Shown here: piece by piece, positions 17,620-28,340 of the stretch
Layout of the letters: each line of letters begins with the position of its first letter
How positions within the stretch are numbered: the first letter of the stretch is position 1
DNA from: Alcaligenes parafaecalis
GTDB lineage: Bacteria > Pseudomonadota > Gammaproteobacteria > Burkholderiales > Burkholderiaceae_B
Reading direction: 5' to 3'
NCBI RefSeq assembly: GCF_026344135.1
Contig: NZ_JAPKNA010000005.1
Location: 62,001-126,000 of the forward strand
Length of the DNA stretch: 64,000 bases
Program-made: the position numbers and the translations under genes
The notes under the pieces: model-generated
The model's input: only the letters and a program-made list of their open reading frames with translations
Told to the model about the DNA's origin: nothing
The model's database searches: none

Positions 17620-18516
17620 TTACGCCCTGCACAGGCGACGCGCCAGATCGTAAACAATATCCAAGGCGGGCAATTGCGTGCGCCCTGAAAGGCGTACCAA
17701 GGCATAGTGCCCGGACAAGGACGAAGAAAACAGACCCAGCGGCACCAGATCACCCGCATCAATATCACGGCGTACGGCAGCCAGCACGCTCATCAGGACC
17801 ATATCGCTGTCCATCACTACATCGCGCTGGATACTGAAGCTATCACAACAAAAGCGTACAAAGCTGTCGGGGTGGCCTTGGGCACCAAACTCGGCAATCA
17901 GACGGTCGGTCAAATCATCACTAATGACGGAGCAGGCCACGGGATACTGGCTGATCGCCGCAAAATCCAGTGATTCCTGCTGCAAGAGGGGGTGGCCCTG
18001 GCGAACCAGCATATCGCCTTGCATAGCGGGCAGATACTCAATATCCAGACCACGCACATCGGTCACTGCACTGACATCCAGCACCACCATATCGTAGCGT
18101 TCCCGGCGCAGGCCCTCGATCAATTCCAGTGTGCGGCCAATTACGGCATCCACACGCAAACGCGGGTACTCGCCCAATAAAGCCACCATGCACGGATGCA
18201 GCAGGACAGCGGCGGGGGTAGAGCTTAAACCCAGGCGCAGGCTACCTGCATCCTCACCCTGAATCAGCGCCAACTCGCGCTGCATCGCACGGCCTTCCTG
18301 CAAAACGCGATGCGCCCGCTCCAGCAGTACCCGACCATAAGGCGTCAAAAAGATACGCTGGCTGCTGCGATCAAACAGCGGCACGCCCAGTTCCTGCTCC
18401 AGAGCCTGGATGCTACGACTCAAGGCAGACTGGCTTAAATGGACAGCTTGCGCGGCCCGATGAAACGTACCGTGTTCGCAAACGGCCACAAAGTGCCGCA
18501 GCTTGCGAAAGTCCAT
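17620..18516 (-). CDS. LysR-family transcription regulator
   Basis: 298-aa LysR protein with an N-terminal helix-turn-helix (HGTFHRAAQAVHLSQSALSR) and an effector-binding domain. It is divergent from the exported amidase gene (start 18658), and the 141-bp gap holds a short dyad at 18561-18573. It is therefore the likely regulator of the amidase, possibly responding to an amide or its product. Confidence 0.9.
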   Translation of the reverse strand: MDFRKLRHFVAVCEHGTFHRAAQAVHLSQSALSRSIQALEQELGVPLFDRSSQRIFLTPYGRVLLERAHRVLQEGRAMQRELALIQGEDAGSLRLGLSSTPAAVLLHPCMVALLGEYPRLRVDAVIGRTLELIEGLRRERYDMVVLDVSAVTDVRGLDIEYLPAMQGDMLVRQGHPLLQQESLDFAAISQYPVACSVISDDLTDRLIAEFGAQGHPDSFVRFCCDSFSIQRDVVMDSDMVLMSVLAAVRRDIDAGDLVPLGLFSSSLSGHYALVRLSGRTQLPALDIVYDLARRLCRA

Positions 18517-18560
18517 GCTTGTCCCCTTGCTGACGCTTGAACCGGCTTATGCACAGACCG

Positions 18561-18573
18561 CATCAACTTGATG
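18561..18573. promoter_or_regulatory. Candidate LysR operator dyad
   Basis: Perfect 13-bp dyad CATCAACTTGATG in the gap between the LysR gene and the amidase gene. Its position suits a LysR binding half-site pair. No experimental support can be seen here. Confidence 0.4.
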
Positions 18574-18657
18574 ATTTTTTGGCGTTTGAGCCGCGCATTG
18601 TACCTGCATAGAATGAGCTGGCCACTTGGATGGCCTTACAAAAAACGGGAGACAAAC

Positions 18658-20226
18658 ATGACAGATACCTCGACACCCCTGGACGCACGCCGCCGCTTTT
18701 TAAAAACTACCGGCTTGCTGTCGCTGGCAGGGATGGCCCCTTCCTTGGGACGCCAGGCCTTCGCAAAAACCGCCCCCGGTCCTGGCACGGCTCAAGACAT
18801 CATCATGGCCGATGCGCTGACCTTGTCGGGCTGGATTGCACAACGCCAGGTCTCCTGCCGCGAAGTCATGGTGGCGTATCTGGACCATATCGACCGTGTG
18901 AACCCCAAGGTCAACGCCATCGTGTCTCTGCAAGAGCGCAGCGGCCTGCTGGCCCAGGCCGACAAACGCGATCAGCAACTGAAGGCAGGCCAGTACCTGG
19001 GCTGGATGCACGGCATGCCCCAGGCACCCAAAGATTTGGCAGCAACAGTCGATATCGTCACCACCAGTGGCTCGCCGATTTTCAAGGACTATCTGCCCAA
19101 ACAGGACGCCATCATCGTCGAGCGCGTACGGCAATCCGGCGCCATTCTGATCGGTAAAACCAATACCCCGGAATTTGGCCTGGGATCGCATACCTACAAC
19201 CCCGTTTTTGGCACCACTGGCAACGCCTACCAGCCCGATCTGTGTGCCGGTGGCAGTAGTGGCGGAGCCGCTGTCGCCCTGGCTGCCCGCATGCTGCCCG
19301 TGGCCGACGGCAGCGACATGATGGGTTCCCTGCGCAACCCCGGTGCCTTCAATAACGTCTACGGTTTTCGGCCATCACAAGGCCGCGTGCCCTATGGCCC
19401 CACCTCCGAAGTCTTCTTCCAGCAAATGGGCTATGAAGGCCCCATGGGTCGTACCGTTTCCGACCTGGCCATGCTGCTGGCCACTCAAGCCGGTTTCGAT
19501 GCACGCACCCCGCTCAGCATCAGCCAGGATCCACAACAATTCACTGGCAAACTGCAACGCGACTTCAAAGGCACCCGCATCGGCTGGCTGGGCGACTACA
19601 GCGGCTACCTGCCCATGCAAGCAGGCGTCATGAACCTGTGCCAGACCGCACTGAAAAGCTTCGAGGCCATAGGCTGCACCGTCGATGCGGCACAACCCGA
19701 CTACTCCATGGAACAACTGTGGCAAACCTGGCTGACCCTGCGCCATTTCACCGTCGCTGGAACCGCCCAGGGCCTGTACGCCAAACCGGAACTGCGCGCC
19801 CAAATGAAGCCCGAAGCCATCTGGGAAATAGAAGGGGGCCTGAACCTGACAGGAGCCCAGGTTTACCAAGCCTCCATCAACCGCAGCAAATGGTACGAAA
19901 GCCTGCGCAAACTGTTCCAGACCTACGACTACCTGGTCCTGCCCACTGCTCAAGTCTTCCCCTTTGCGGGCACCACCCACTGGCCCACCGAAATTGCCGG
20001 ACGCCAAATGGATACCTACCACCGCTGGATGGAAATAGTGATCGGCGGCTCCCTGGCAGGGCTGCCCGTCATGAACGTGCCTGCGGGCTTTAACGAGGCC
20101 GGATTGCCCATGGGCTTGCAGATCATGGGCCCTGCCCAGGCCGATATGGCCGTGCTGCAACTGTCCTACGCCTACGAGCAGGCCACACAGTGGGTGCAAA
20201 AACGTAAACCTGCTCTATTGGGCTAA
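18658..20226 (+). CDS. Tat-exported amidase (amidase signature family)
   Basis: 522-aa amidase-signature hydrolase that cleaves C-N amide bonds. It begins with a twin-arginine signal (ARRRFLKTTGLLSLAG), predicting export in folded form to the periplasm. The catalytic triad is visible as Lys125 (APKDLA), cis-Ser200 (GGSSGG) and nucleophile Ser224 (GSDMMGSLR). Their spacing of 75 and 24 residues equals that of the family. The start is placed at MTDTSTP with GGGAG upstream; a longer frame from 18568 is rejected. It is divergent from a LysR gene. The substrate is unknown; the spot between the two signature glycines reads MM instead of the common xG. Confidence 0.9.
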   Translation: MTDTSTPLDARRRFLKTTGLLSLAGMAPSLGRQAFAKTAPGPGTAQDIIMADALTLSGWIAQRQVSCREVMVAYLDHIDRVNPKVNAIVSLQERSGLLAQADKRDQQLKAGQYLGWMHGMPQAPKDLAATVDIVTTSGSPIFKDYLPKQDAIIVERVRQSGAILIGKTNTPEFGLGSHTYNPVFGTTGNAYQPDLCAGGSSGGAAVALAARMLPVADGSDMMGSLRNPGAFNNVYGFRPSQGRVPYGPTSEVFFQQMGYEGPMGRTVSDLAMLLATQAGFDARTPLSISQDPQQFTGKLQRDFKGTRIGWLGDYSGYLPMQAGVMNLCQTALKSFEAIGCTVDAAQPDYSMEQLWQTWLTLRHFTVAGTAQGLYAKPELRAQMKPEAIWEIEGGLNLTGAQVYQASINRSKWYESLRKLFQTYDYLVLPTAQVFPFAGTTHWPTEIAGRQMDTYHRWMEIVIGGSLAGLPVMNVPAGFNEAGLPMGLQIMGPAQADMAVLQLSYAYEQATQWVQKRKPALLG

Positions 20227-20465
20227 GCCAAGCCTCAACACGGCTGCCGGGGTTTGAAAGAGTCCCGACTTGAACAAAGCGCAGGAAAGACTACTGCCAA
20301 CTATCACACGACATAGCCAAGCTAATTACCAGTCATCGATTTACAAAACCTGACGTTTTTAACTGTTTCAGAAACACAAAACGATAGACGCCTAAAAACT
20401 CCATACCTAAGATAAGCGGAGCGGTCCGAATCCCAGACCGGCAAACACAGAACAGGAGTGGCACG

Positions 20466-20714
20466 ATGGGTATTATCTCCATGATTATTGTGGGCTTTAT
20501 CGTAGGTTTGCTGGCGCGAGCCATCATGCCCGGCGATCAAAAAATGGGATGGATATTGACCACCATCCTGGGTATTGTCGGTGCCTTTGTCGCAGGCTAT
20601 CTGGGACAAGCCATGGGCTGGTACGTACCTGGCGAAGGAGCAGGCTGGATCGGTTCTATTGTGGGCGCCATCATCGTTCTGTTCGTTTACGGCTTGGTCA
20701 GCAAGAAAGCGTAA
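20466..20714 (+). CDS. GlsB/YeaQ/YmgE family membrane protein
   Basis: 82-aa protein of the transglycosylase-associated protein family, with glycine-rich membrane segments (MIIVGFIVGLLARAI, ILGIVGAFVAGYLG, GSIVGAIIVLFVYG). Such proteins are small inner-membrane stress proteins of unclear role. It is preceded by a 240-bp stretch without other genes and has AGGAG just before the start. Confidence 0.85.
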   Translation: MGIISMIIVGFIVGLLARAIMPGDQKMGWILTTILGIVGAFVAGYLGQAMGWYVPGEGAGWIGSIVGAIIVLFVYGLVSKKA

Positions 20715-20737
20715 AACGCCGCATCACACAAAAAAAC

Positions 20738-20807
20738 AGCAGCCTTGCAGCGACTGGGGCTGGCGATCTGAAACATCGCCACGGCCACAGATTGCTGGAA
20801 GGCTGCT
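20738..20807. other. Nested hairpin element
   Basis: Outer arms AGCAGCCTT (20738-20746) and AAGGCTGCT (20799-20807) enclose an inner perfect stem TGGCGAT (20761-20767) / ATCGCCA (20775-20781). No T-run follows, so it is not a classical terminator. It may stabilise the 3' end of the upstream mRNA or be a small structured RNA. This is weak evidence. Confidence 0.4.
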
Positions 20808-20936
20808 ACGCTGAATGAAGCGCGATTCACCGATACTTATCGCTATCGCAGCCCTGACTCACAGACAACATAGACAGATCAATAATTAAGCGCCAAGCGC
20901 CTGAACACCCAAAGCCTGACGCTCCCGGAGGCGGTC

Positions 20937-21380
20937 ATGCACTACACCATCACCTTGAGTCGCATTTACGATGCCATCCATGAGCCTGCCAACAAAGCAG
21001 CCCGTGTGCTCACAGACCGTCTCTGGCCACGCGGCCTGAGCAAAGACAAGCTAGGTGACATCCAGTGGCTGCACGACGCCAGCCCCACTCCTGAATTGCG
21101 CAAAGACTTTCATAGTGGCGCCATTTCCCCGGAGCAATTCCAACGCCACTATCAAGAACAACTAGAGCACGACCCTGACTCCTTGCTCTCCTTGATGAGG
21201 CTGGCCCGCAAAGGTGAACTGCAATTGCTAACCGCCACCCACGACCCGCACACCTCGTACCTGACAGTACTCAAACAAGCTGTGATCAAGGCCTTGGCTG
21301 AGGAAGATCGCCTACACGACGGCAATGAACCCAGCTCGCCGGTTTGTTATGCGCATTTAGTGAAAGATGAAGAGAAATAA
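20937..21380 (+). CDS. DUF488 family protein (YeaO-like)
   Basis: 147-aa DUF488 protein with the typical opening of a basic DRLWPRGLSKDKL motif and the later LLTATHDPHTSYLTVL segment. The family is cytosolic, of unknown biochemical role, and often seen near stress genes. The start ATG is preceded by CGGAGGCGGTC. The C-terminal 20 residues are less conserved in style. It converges with the DUF3482 GTPase gene. Confidence 0.85.
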   Translation: MHYTITLSRIYDAIHEPANKAARVLTDRLWPRGLSKDKLGDIQWLHDASPTPELRKDFHSGAISPEQFQRHYQEQLEHDPDSLLSLMRLARKGELQLLTATHDPHTSYLTVLKQAVIKALAEEDRLHDGNEPSSPVCYAHLVKDEEK

Positions 21381-21391
21381 GCCGGGCTTGG

Positions 21392-22840
21392 CTATCCCTG
21401 CGGCTGCCCGACAGAGCTAGCACCGGGCGCATTGCGCGCCCCCAACAGCCTCTGCACCAAACTCTGCACGCACGCCTCGCGCCGCGAATCCGGTGCATAG
21501 TCAGCCCGTAACGTAGACCAGGACGGATGAATCCTTGCCTGCGCCAGTTCCTCCGGCAGGCCTTGAGCCCGCCACACATTCAATTCCCGCTGCAAAGCCT
21601 GATCGAAATTCTCGGCATCAATCTCGCCCAGGCGAATCGGCGTCTGGGCCGCATGACCGCGCCGCTCCAAAGCCGCAATCAAACTCAACTGCCGTACCGC
21701 TAGCAGACGCAGGACCGCATCGTCCACACTAAGCTCTGTCTCGCCCCGCAGCTTGCCCATCAAACGCTGGCCCCACTTGTCCGCACCTTGCCACAAACCG
21801 CCTGCCAATGCGCCCAAGACTGTTCCAGTCCCCAAGCTAAGGCCACCCGTCATCACATCCAGCGTCGCTCCGGCCATGGCACCTGCCGCCACACCCTTGC
21901 CCAACTGCACACCAAACTCTTTCAAGGCCTGAGGATCAAACAAATCCATCCCCCAGCGCCCACCATCAAAATGCAGCAGATCTGCCACCACATCCTGGCG
22001 ACCAAAGCTATAACGCTTGAGCAAGGCCTGCACACTCTTGGCCTCGCGGGCCAGGACCGGCTCACGCAACTGCTGCGCAGCCAATTCCATAGACTCCGCA
22101 TCCGAAGGCGTGCTGACCCGCCAGGCCGCCACATCCACCAGCAATTCCGCCAATAAGCGCAAGGCATCCCGACGACGTAAAGCAGCCTGCTGAGTCAGAT
22201 CCACTTTCAACTGCTGCAACACGCCTGCCTGCGTTTCCAGCAGCACCGCCAGCTTGTCATACAGCAAAGCCTCACCATCCAAGGCGGGTGCGACCGTGTC
22301 GAACTCTGCCAAAGCATGTAGCCCCAAACGGGCCAGGGCACTGCGCCACTCCTGAACCCGCGCCTGCGGGCTACGCACAAAATTCAGCACAGGCAACAAA
22401 GGCCGTCCGCTATAGGCCAGCAAGGTCAGCTCGTCCTTATGCTTGCTCAACACAGGATCACGCGCATCCACCACATACAAGCCTGCATCGCAGGATTGCA
22501 GCTTGCGCAACACACGAGCCTCTTGCTCAAAGCGCCCCTGCGCCGCTGGAGACTCCAGAAAGCGGCGAATCCGTTCCGGCCCATCAATACGCTCGCCGGG
22601 CTGGCTTAACTGATCCATGAAGTCCAGCAAAGCCATACTGTCTTCCAGGCCCGGCGTATCGAACAGCTCCACCAGGGCTTCGCCATCCACGGTCAGCCTT
22701 GCCCCTTCCACATGACGCGTCGTGCCCGGGCTGTTACTGACCTGCCCAAACTCCGTATCCCGCGTCAAAGTACGCAGCAAAGAGGTTTTACCCGTATTGG
22801 TGTGACCCACCACAGCCAGCGTCAAAGCAGCGGCACTCAT
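21392..22840 (-). CDS. GTPase with DUF3482 domain
   Basis: 482-aa protein. The N-terminal GTPase has G1 GHTNTGKTS (residues 12-20) and G3 DTPGLE (61-66). The expected NKxD base-recognition motif reads NFVR, so nucleotide specificity may be altered. The C-terminal half (DUF3482) contains a glycine/alanine-rich stretch (GVAAGAMAGATLDVMTGGLSLG) that could contact a membrane. It overlaps the DUF2868 membrane-protein gene by 4 bp (ATGA), a pairing that recurs in this family. It is the last gene of the lemA operon. The function is unknown; a membrane-remodelling or stress role is inferred. Confidence 0.85.
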   Translation of the reverse strand: MSAAALTLAVVGHTNTGKTSLLRTLTRDTEFGQVSNSPGTTRHVEGARLTVDGEALVELFDTPGLEDSMALLDFMDQLSQPGERIDGPERIRRFLESPAAQGRFEQEARVLRKLQSCDAGLYVVDARDPVLSKHKDELTLLAYSGRPLLPVLNFVRSPQARVQEWRSALARLGLHALAEFDTVAPALDGEALLYDKLAVLLETQAGVLQQLKVDLTQQAALRRRDALRLLAELLVDVAAWRVSTPSDAESMELAAQQLREPVLAREAKSVQALLKRYSFGRQDVVADLLHFDGGRWGMDLFDPQALKEFGVQLGKGVAAGAMAGATLDVMTGGLSLGTGTVLGALAGGLWQGADKWGQRLMGKLRGETELSVDDAVLRLLAVRQLSLIAALERRGHAAQTPIRLGEIDAENFDQALQRELNVWRAQGLPEELAQARIHPSWSTLRADYAPDSRREACVQSLVQRLLGARNAPGASSVGQPQG

Positions 22841-24243
22841 GAGGGCTCCTTCAAAGACACATCAGGCCATTGATCGTGAATCTGCCCCGGCGCAAAACCC
22901 GCTGCCACCAGACGATCATGCCAACTGCGGCGGCGCGTCTGATCCGGGTCGGCCAAGGCCTCGTCCAGCAAAATCACATCCGATTGCTGAGCCAATTGCG
23001 CCCACTCAACCAGTGTCGCCACCACACCGCGATCCGGTGTCTGGGCAGCATCACAAACCATCAACAAATGACGCGGCGTGGCCGACTGCAAACGCCCCAG
23101 AATATTCAGACGCTCGGAGCGGGAATCCACCCGGCCCAAATCCTGCATCTCCGCCTGCATAAAAGCGGGTGGCCAGGAATGTTCAGGCGGCAGTTCCAAA
23201 CCCACAAGGCACAAGGCATTGGCAGCCAAAGGTACGCTGGATTCGTGTTGAATTCGGGCCACTCTATCGGGCGAGGCCAGCTCGTCCACACCCGTCGGTT
23301 CGCTGGCTGGCATCAAGCGCGGGCGCAGTTCTGCCAGACCCGGCAAGCTGTCGTCCAGCGTCAAGCGGGCTGTGTGTTTACGCCATTGCCACAGGCTCCA
23401 GGCCAGAGCTAGTACACGGGGAATCAGGCCATACGTCACCACGGCACCCAGCAGCCAGCTAGACCACAGAGCCTGGGATTGGGCACCCAGCAATTGCAGA
23501 CCATCGCTGCTACGTATCGTCAGGGTATCGGGCAGGGCAAAGCCCAGCAAAGCAGGCAGGGCACCAATACGTTCCACCAGCCACACAAAGGTGTCCGGCG
23601 TTAACAGCGTGGTTTCCCAATTGAAGTGATAACGGCGCGAGGCCAGTAAAAGAAGCAGGGTGCTCAAAGCCGACACAAAGGCCAGCACCCATAGGCTATG
23701 GCTGATCAGCCCGGCCAACCAGGATTGGCTACCCCGACGCGCCAACACGGCGGCAAAGGCCTGGGGCACCAGGCTGGCATCGCCTTTAACAAAGCGGCGG
23801 CTAAGCCACCACCAGGCATCACCCGCCCAACTGCCGGTGCCACCACTCTTGCCCGACCAGAACAGGCTAAGCAGCCAGAAAATAAAGGTCAGTGCATGCA
23901 GGCCGAGCAAAGCGCCCAAAGCCGTCAGAACATTCACTGCGCGACTGCCATCGCCCAAGGCCCCGGCTGCTGTTCCGGCCCCGGCCAGCAAAGCCAGTAC
24001 GGCCATCGCAATCAATAAGAGGCGGGCTACTCGCCACCAGCGCGTCCAGGCTTGTTCCAGGCCATCACGACGTGCCAGGGCCAAGGCCCGAGCCGTCACT
24101 CGTTGAGCAAAGGAGCCACCCGCAGCCCGTGCGCGGCGCGATTCAGACAGGTCTTCTATCGGCCCCCACAGGGTCTCGCGCAAACGTATGGCTTCAAGCA
24201 GAGTTTGCTGCTGCCAGGAGCCGACGGATTCAGACGGTTTCAT
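22837..24243 (-). CDS. DUF2868 membrane protein
   Basis: 468-aa protein with several hydrophobic helices in the first 300 residues (for example LLLIAMAVLALLAGAGTAAG and LGLHALTFIFWLLSLFW) and a soluble C-terminal part (LLMVCDAAQTPDRGVV). It is the regular partner of the DUF3482 GTPase, which overlaps its 3' end. The start MKPSESV is preferred; an in-frame GTG 15 bases upstream directly abuts the previous stop. It may act as the membrane anchor or effector of the GTPase. Confidence 0.82.
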   Translation of the reverse strand: MKPSESVGSWQQQTLLEAIRLRETLWGPIEDLSESRRARAAGGSFAQRVTARALALARRDGLEQAWTRWWRVARLLLIAMAVLALLAGAGTAAGALGDGSRAVNVLTALGALLGLHALTFIFWLLSLFWSGKSGGTGSWAGDAWWWLSRRFVKGDASLVPQAFAAVLARRGSQSWLAGLISHSLWVLAFVSALSTLLLLLASRRYHFNWETTLLTPDTFVWLVERIGALPALLGFALPDTLTIRSSDGLQLLGAQSQALWSSWLLGAVVTYGLIPRVLALAWSLWQWRKHTARLTLDDSLPGLAELRPRLMPASEPTGVDELASPDRVARIQHESSVPLAANALCLVGLELPPEHSWPPAFMQAEMQDLGRVDSRSERLNILGRLQSATPRHLLMVCDAAQTPDRGVVATLVEWAQLAQQSDVILLDEALADPDQTRRRSWHDRLVAAGFAPGQIHDQWPDVSLKEPS

Positions 24244-24258
24244 GGCACTGACCACCAC

Positions 24259-24756
24259 TTAGAGAAGTACAGGTTCGTCAGGCAAGGCGTTGACTGCCTC
24301 CGCACCCGGAGTCTGCGCAGGAGCGCCTTGCTGCAAGACGGTTTCAATGGCGCTGACCGCGCCCAGCAAACCAGACAAATACTCACGCGAGGCCAGATCT
24401 TTTTCCAGTTGCTGGCAGATCTGCGCCCATTGCGCCGGGTCAGCCTTGATACCCCGATCCGCAATGATATGAATACGGCGCTGACCCAAAGCCAGATACA
24501 GCAAAACGCCGGAGTTCAAGGGCGTATCCCAGACACGCAAGCGGCCAAAAACTTCCAAAGCCCGCTGAGCGCTGTCCGCTTCATGGGCGGGCAAGACGGC
24601 CTCAATCGCCACCACCAGCTCGCCACTATGGTTCTGTTCACCTTTGCGGATTTGCTCGGCCAGATGGCTCAGCATCTCGGCATTGAAATGACGACGGCGT
24701 AGCCATTGGCCTTGTACCGATGCCCAGCCCGACAGCTCTTTCCAATTCACACTCAT
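24259..24756 (-). CDS. TPM-domain protein (cytosolic form)
   Basis: 165-aa protein with a TPM domain (GELVVAIEAVL, then GVLLYLALGQRRIHIIADRGI). It lacks a signal peptide. Start MSVNWKE has GGGGAG upstream. It is paired with a longer exported TPM protein encoded just before it, as is usual in lemA-TPM operons. Confidence 0.82.
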   Translation of the reverse strand: MSVNWKELSGWASVQGQWLRRRHFNAEMLSHLAEQIRKGEQNHSGELVVAIEAVLPAHEADSAQRALEVFGRLRVWDTPLNSGVLLYLALGQRRIHIIADRGIKADPAQWAQICQQLEKDLASREYLSGLLGAVSAIETVLQQGAPAQTPGAEAVNALPDEPVLL

Positions 24757-24773
24757 GTCGCTCCCCTGTGGCC

Positions 24774-25736
24774 TTACCAACTACCGGAAGCGCCACCGCC
24801 TCCGCTACCGCCACCACCACCGCCGCTGCCTCCACCAAAACCGCCGAAGCCGCCACCGCTGCTGCCGCCATTCCCACCAAAACCACCGGAGGAATAACCG
24901 CCCAGGCCACCAATGACGCCGCCACGGCGTGAGGCACGCCCGGAGCTGGACTTACCGCCCGCGCCAAAGAGTCGGCCAATCATGCTCAAACCAGCGCCTA
25001 CCACTGCCGCCAATAAAGCCAGCCCGATGCTGCCTGAAACGACCAGGGTGAACACACCGGCTGCCAAGGCGGCAAACACGGGAGACGCAAAAAACACAAT
25101 CGCGCCCACGGCCAGCAAAGGCTCCCAGAACACGCCTTCTTCACCAGACGAGGTAACAGGCGCATTTTTAGGAGGAGGGGGAAGCTCTTCACCATTGACC
25201 AGACCCACCAGGCTATCGGCAGCCGCCTGGACCCCGGCGTAGAAATTGCCTTCGATAAAACGAGGCGTCATCTGTTCGCGGATAATGCGGCCTGCTTGCA
25301 AGTCCGTCACCGCGCCTTCCAGGCCATAACCGGTCTGGATACGCATGCGGCGATCATCCTTGGCCACCAGCAGCAAGATGCCATCGTCCACTTTCTTGCG
25401 GCCGATTTCCCACTGATCAAATACACGCAGCGCATATTGCTCGATGGTTTCTTCGCCCGTGGTGGGCACCATCAAGATCACTACCTGTGCGCCTTTTTCC
25501 TGTTCTACCGCTTTAAGCTGCTGGTTCAGGGCGTCTTTTTGATCCGGGCTTAACGTGCCGGTCGTGTCTGTCACCCAACCCGCAATGGCGGGAATGGGTT
25601 CAGGTTTGGCCTGCGCCTGTGCCCAGGGCCAGCACAGCAACAAGAGGGCCATCAACAAGCCACAGGCCCAGGACAGGCTGCCGGAACGTGCAGACCCAGG
25701 CCCAGCAGTCGGTGCAAGATCGTGCACGTTCATCAT
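24774..25736 (-). CDS. TPM-domain protein with glycine-rich tail (YgcG-like)
   Basis: 320-aa protein with an N-terminal signal peptide or anchor (LLMALLLLCWPWAQAQA) and a TPM domain (about residues 55-175, GWVTDTTGTLSP ... DDGILLLVAKDDRRMRI). Then come two hydrophobic segments and a tail made almost only of Gly and Ser with an aromatic end. TPM proteins of this type act in the envelope and some have phosphatase activity. AGGAGA precedes two adjacent ATGs. It lies directly after lemA. Confidence 0.87.
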   Translation of the reverse strand: MMNVHDLAPTAGPGSARSGSLSWACGLLMALLLLCWPWAQAQAKPEPIPAIAGWVTDTTGTLSPDQKDALNQQLKAVEQEKGAQVVILMVPTTGEETIEQYALRVFDQWEIGRKKVDDGILLLVAKDDRRMRIQTGYGLEGAVTDLQAGRIIREQMTPRFIEGNFYAGVQAAADSLVGLVNGEELPPPPKNAPVTSSGEEGVFWEPLLAVGAIVFFASPVFAALAAGVFTLVVSGSIGLALLAAVVGAGLSMIGRLFGAGGKSSSGRASRRGGVIGGLGGYSSGGFGGNGGSSGGGFGGFGGGSGGGGGGSGGGGASGSW

Positions 25737-25753
25737 GCTTTCTCCTGAATGAA

Positions 25754-26374
25754 TCAATACCCGGCAGGAGCAGGGGTCGCAGGGATATCAAACTTGACCT
25801 CGGGGTCGCGTGTGATTTCGCTTTGACGGTCCACCCCGTAGTTTTCCTTGACCTTGTAGCCAAACAGCTTGGCGGTGATCAGGGTTGGGAACTGGCGAAT
25901 GAACAGGTTGTATTCCTGAATGGTTTGCACATAACGGCCACGCTCGGTGGCGATACGGTTTTCCGTGCCTTCCAACTGTGTCATCAAGTCGCGGAACAAG
26001 CCATCGCTTTTCAGTTGCGGGTAGTTTTCCGATACCGCAATCAAACGCGACAGGGCCGAGGACAACTGGTTCTGGGCTTCCTGAAAGCGTGCCATCACTT
26101 CGGGGTTGTCCAGATCGTCCACTTTCATCTGAATCGTGCCAACTTTGGCACGGGCCTCGGTGACTTGAGTGAGCACCGTGCGTTCATTAACCATATAGGC
26201 ATTGACCGAGCTGACCAGCTTGGGCACCAGTTCGGCGCGACGCTCGTATTGGTTCAAGGTTTGCGACCAAGCGGCCTTGACCTGCTCGTCCAGGCGCTGG
26301 ATCTCGTTATACCCACAACCCGACAGCAAGACGGCCACGCTGCTGATAAAGACCCATCGAATCCATGATGTCAT
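25754..26374 (-). CDS. lemA: LemA family lipoprotein
   Basis: 206-aa LemA protein with signal peptide and lipobox LLSGC (Cys20), followed by the helical LemA core (NQYERRAELVPKLVSSVNAYM and TEARAKVGT). LemA proteins are extracytoplasmic coiled-coil proteins of uncertain function that recur with TPM proteins. The start at 26374 is chosen from the signal peptide and AGGAA upstream; an upstream in-frame extension is unlikely. First gene of the five-gene minus-strand operon. Confidence 0.88.
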   Translation of the reverse strand: MTSWIRWVFISSVAVLLSGCGYNEIQRLDEQVKAAWSQTLNQYERRAELVPKLVSSVNAYMVNERTVLTQVTEARAKVGTIQMKVDDLDNPEVMARFQEAQNQLSSALSRLIAVSENYPQLKSDGLFRDLMTQLEGTENRIATERGRYVQTIQEYNLFIRQFPTLITAKLFGYKVKENYGVDRQSEITRDPEVKFDIPATPAPAGY

Positions 26375-26647
26375 GATTTTTTTCCTGCAAAAATAAGCAG
26401 ATAAACAACAAAAACGGGTTCTGACCCATTTGCTCGGGCACGTGCCAAACAGAGCCCGGCGGTGCGTGCACGCCAAGCGTAAACCGCGTGCCGCAGCATA
26501 ACAAGTACGTCTATGACGGCGCTTAACAATTTCTGTCAAATCCAGGTCTGCCATCAGCCTGACCTTTTACGCTTGAAGCAGGTTGTTTTAACGCTACCGG
26601 TCAAAATGATACAAGATGGTCAATGAGGATTTTTACTAATTTCACGC

Positions 26648-26653
26648 TATAAT
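26648..26653 (+). promoter_or_regulatory. -10 box of the rhlE promoter
   Basis: Perfect TATAAT in CGCTATAATGTC about 150 bases upstream of the proposed rhlE start. No good -35 hexamer is seen at the usual distance. It would give a leader of about 140 nt, which includes a GC-rich dyad around 26761-26784. Confidence 0.5.
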
Positions 26654-26801
26654 GTCTGATTGCGCAGCGCACCAATCTCTGCGCCTCTTGCAGCAGGCGG
26701 CGTTCTTGCCCCTGCCGTGGCATCGTCGCCATAAACAAAATACCTTAGCCTGGATTGGTAGGGCCCCAAAGAGGGCTTTTGGGCTAGTCACTGGAAAATT
26801 C

Positions 26802-28277
<1,476 letters not shown>

Positions 28278-28300
28278 ACCCGGCAAGGGGCTGTGCCTGC

Positions 28301-28327
28301 CAAAGGCGGGCACAGTGCCCGCCTTTG
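28301..28327. other. Strong hairpin downstream of rhlE
   Basis: Perfect stem CAAAGGCGGG / CCCGCCTTTG with a 7-base loop, directly after rhlE and before the LysE-family gene. There is no T-run, so it is more likely an mRNA-stability or attenuation structure than a full terminator. Confidence 0.5.
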
Positions 28328-28340
28328 AACCGAGCACACC

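Noticed and set aside
24706..24932. Open frames rich in Pro on the plus strand
   Set aside because: They are the antisense of the Gly/Ser-rich tail of the TPM protein, whose low complexity keeps other frames open.
28301..28327. Hairpin after rhlE considered a terminator
   Set aside because: The stem is strong but there is no T-run, so it is listed as a hairpin only.
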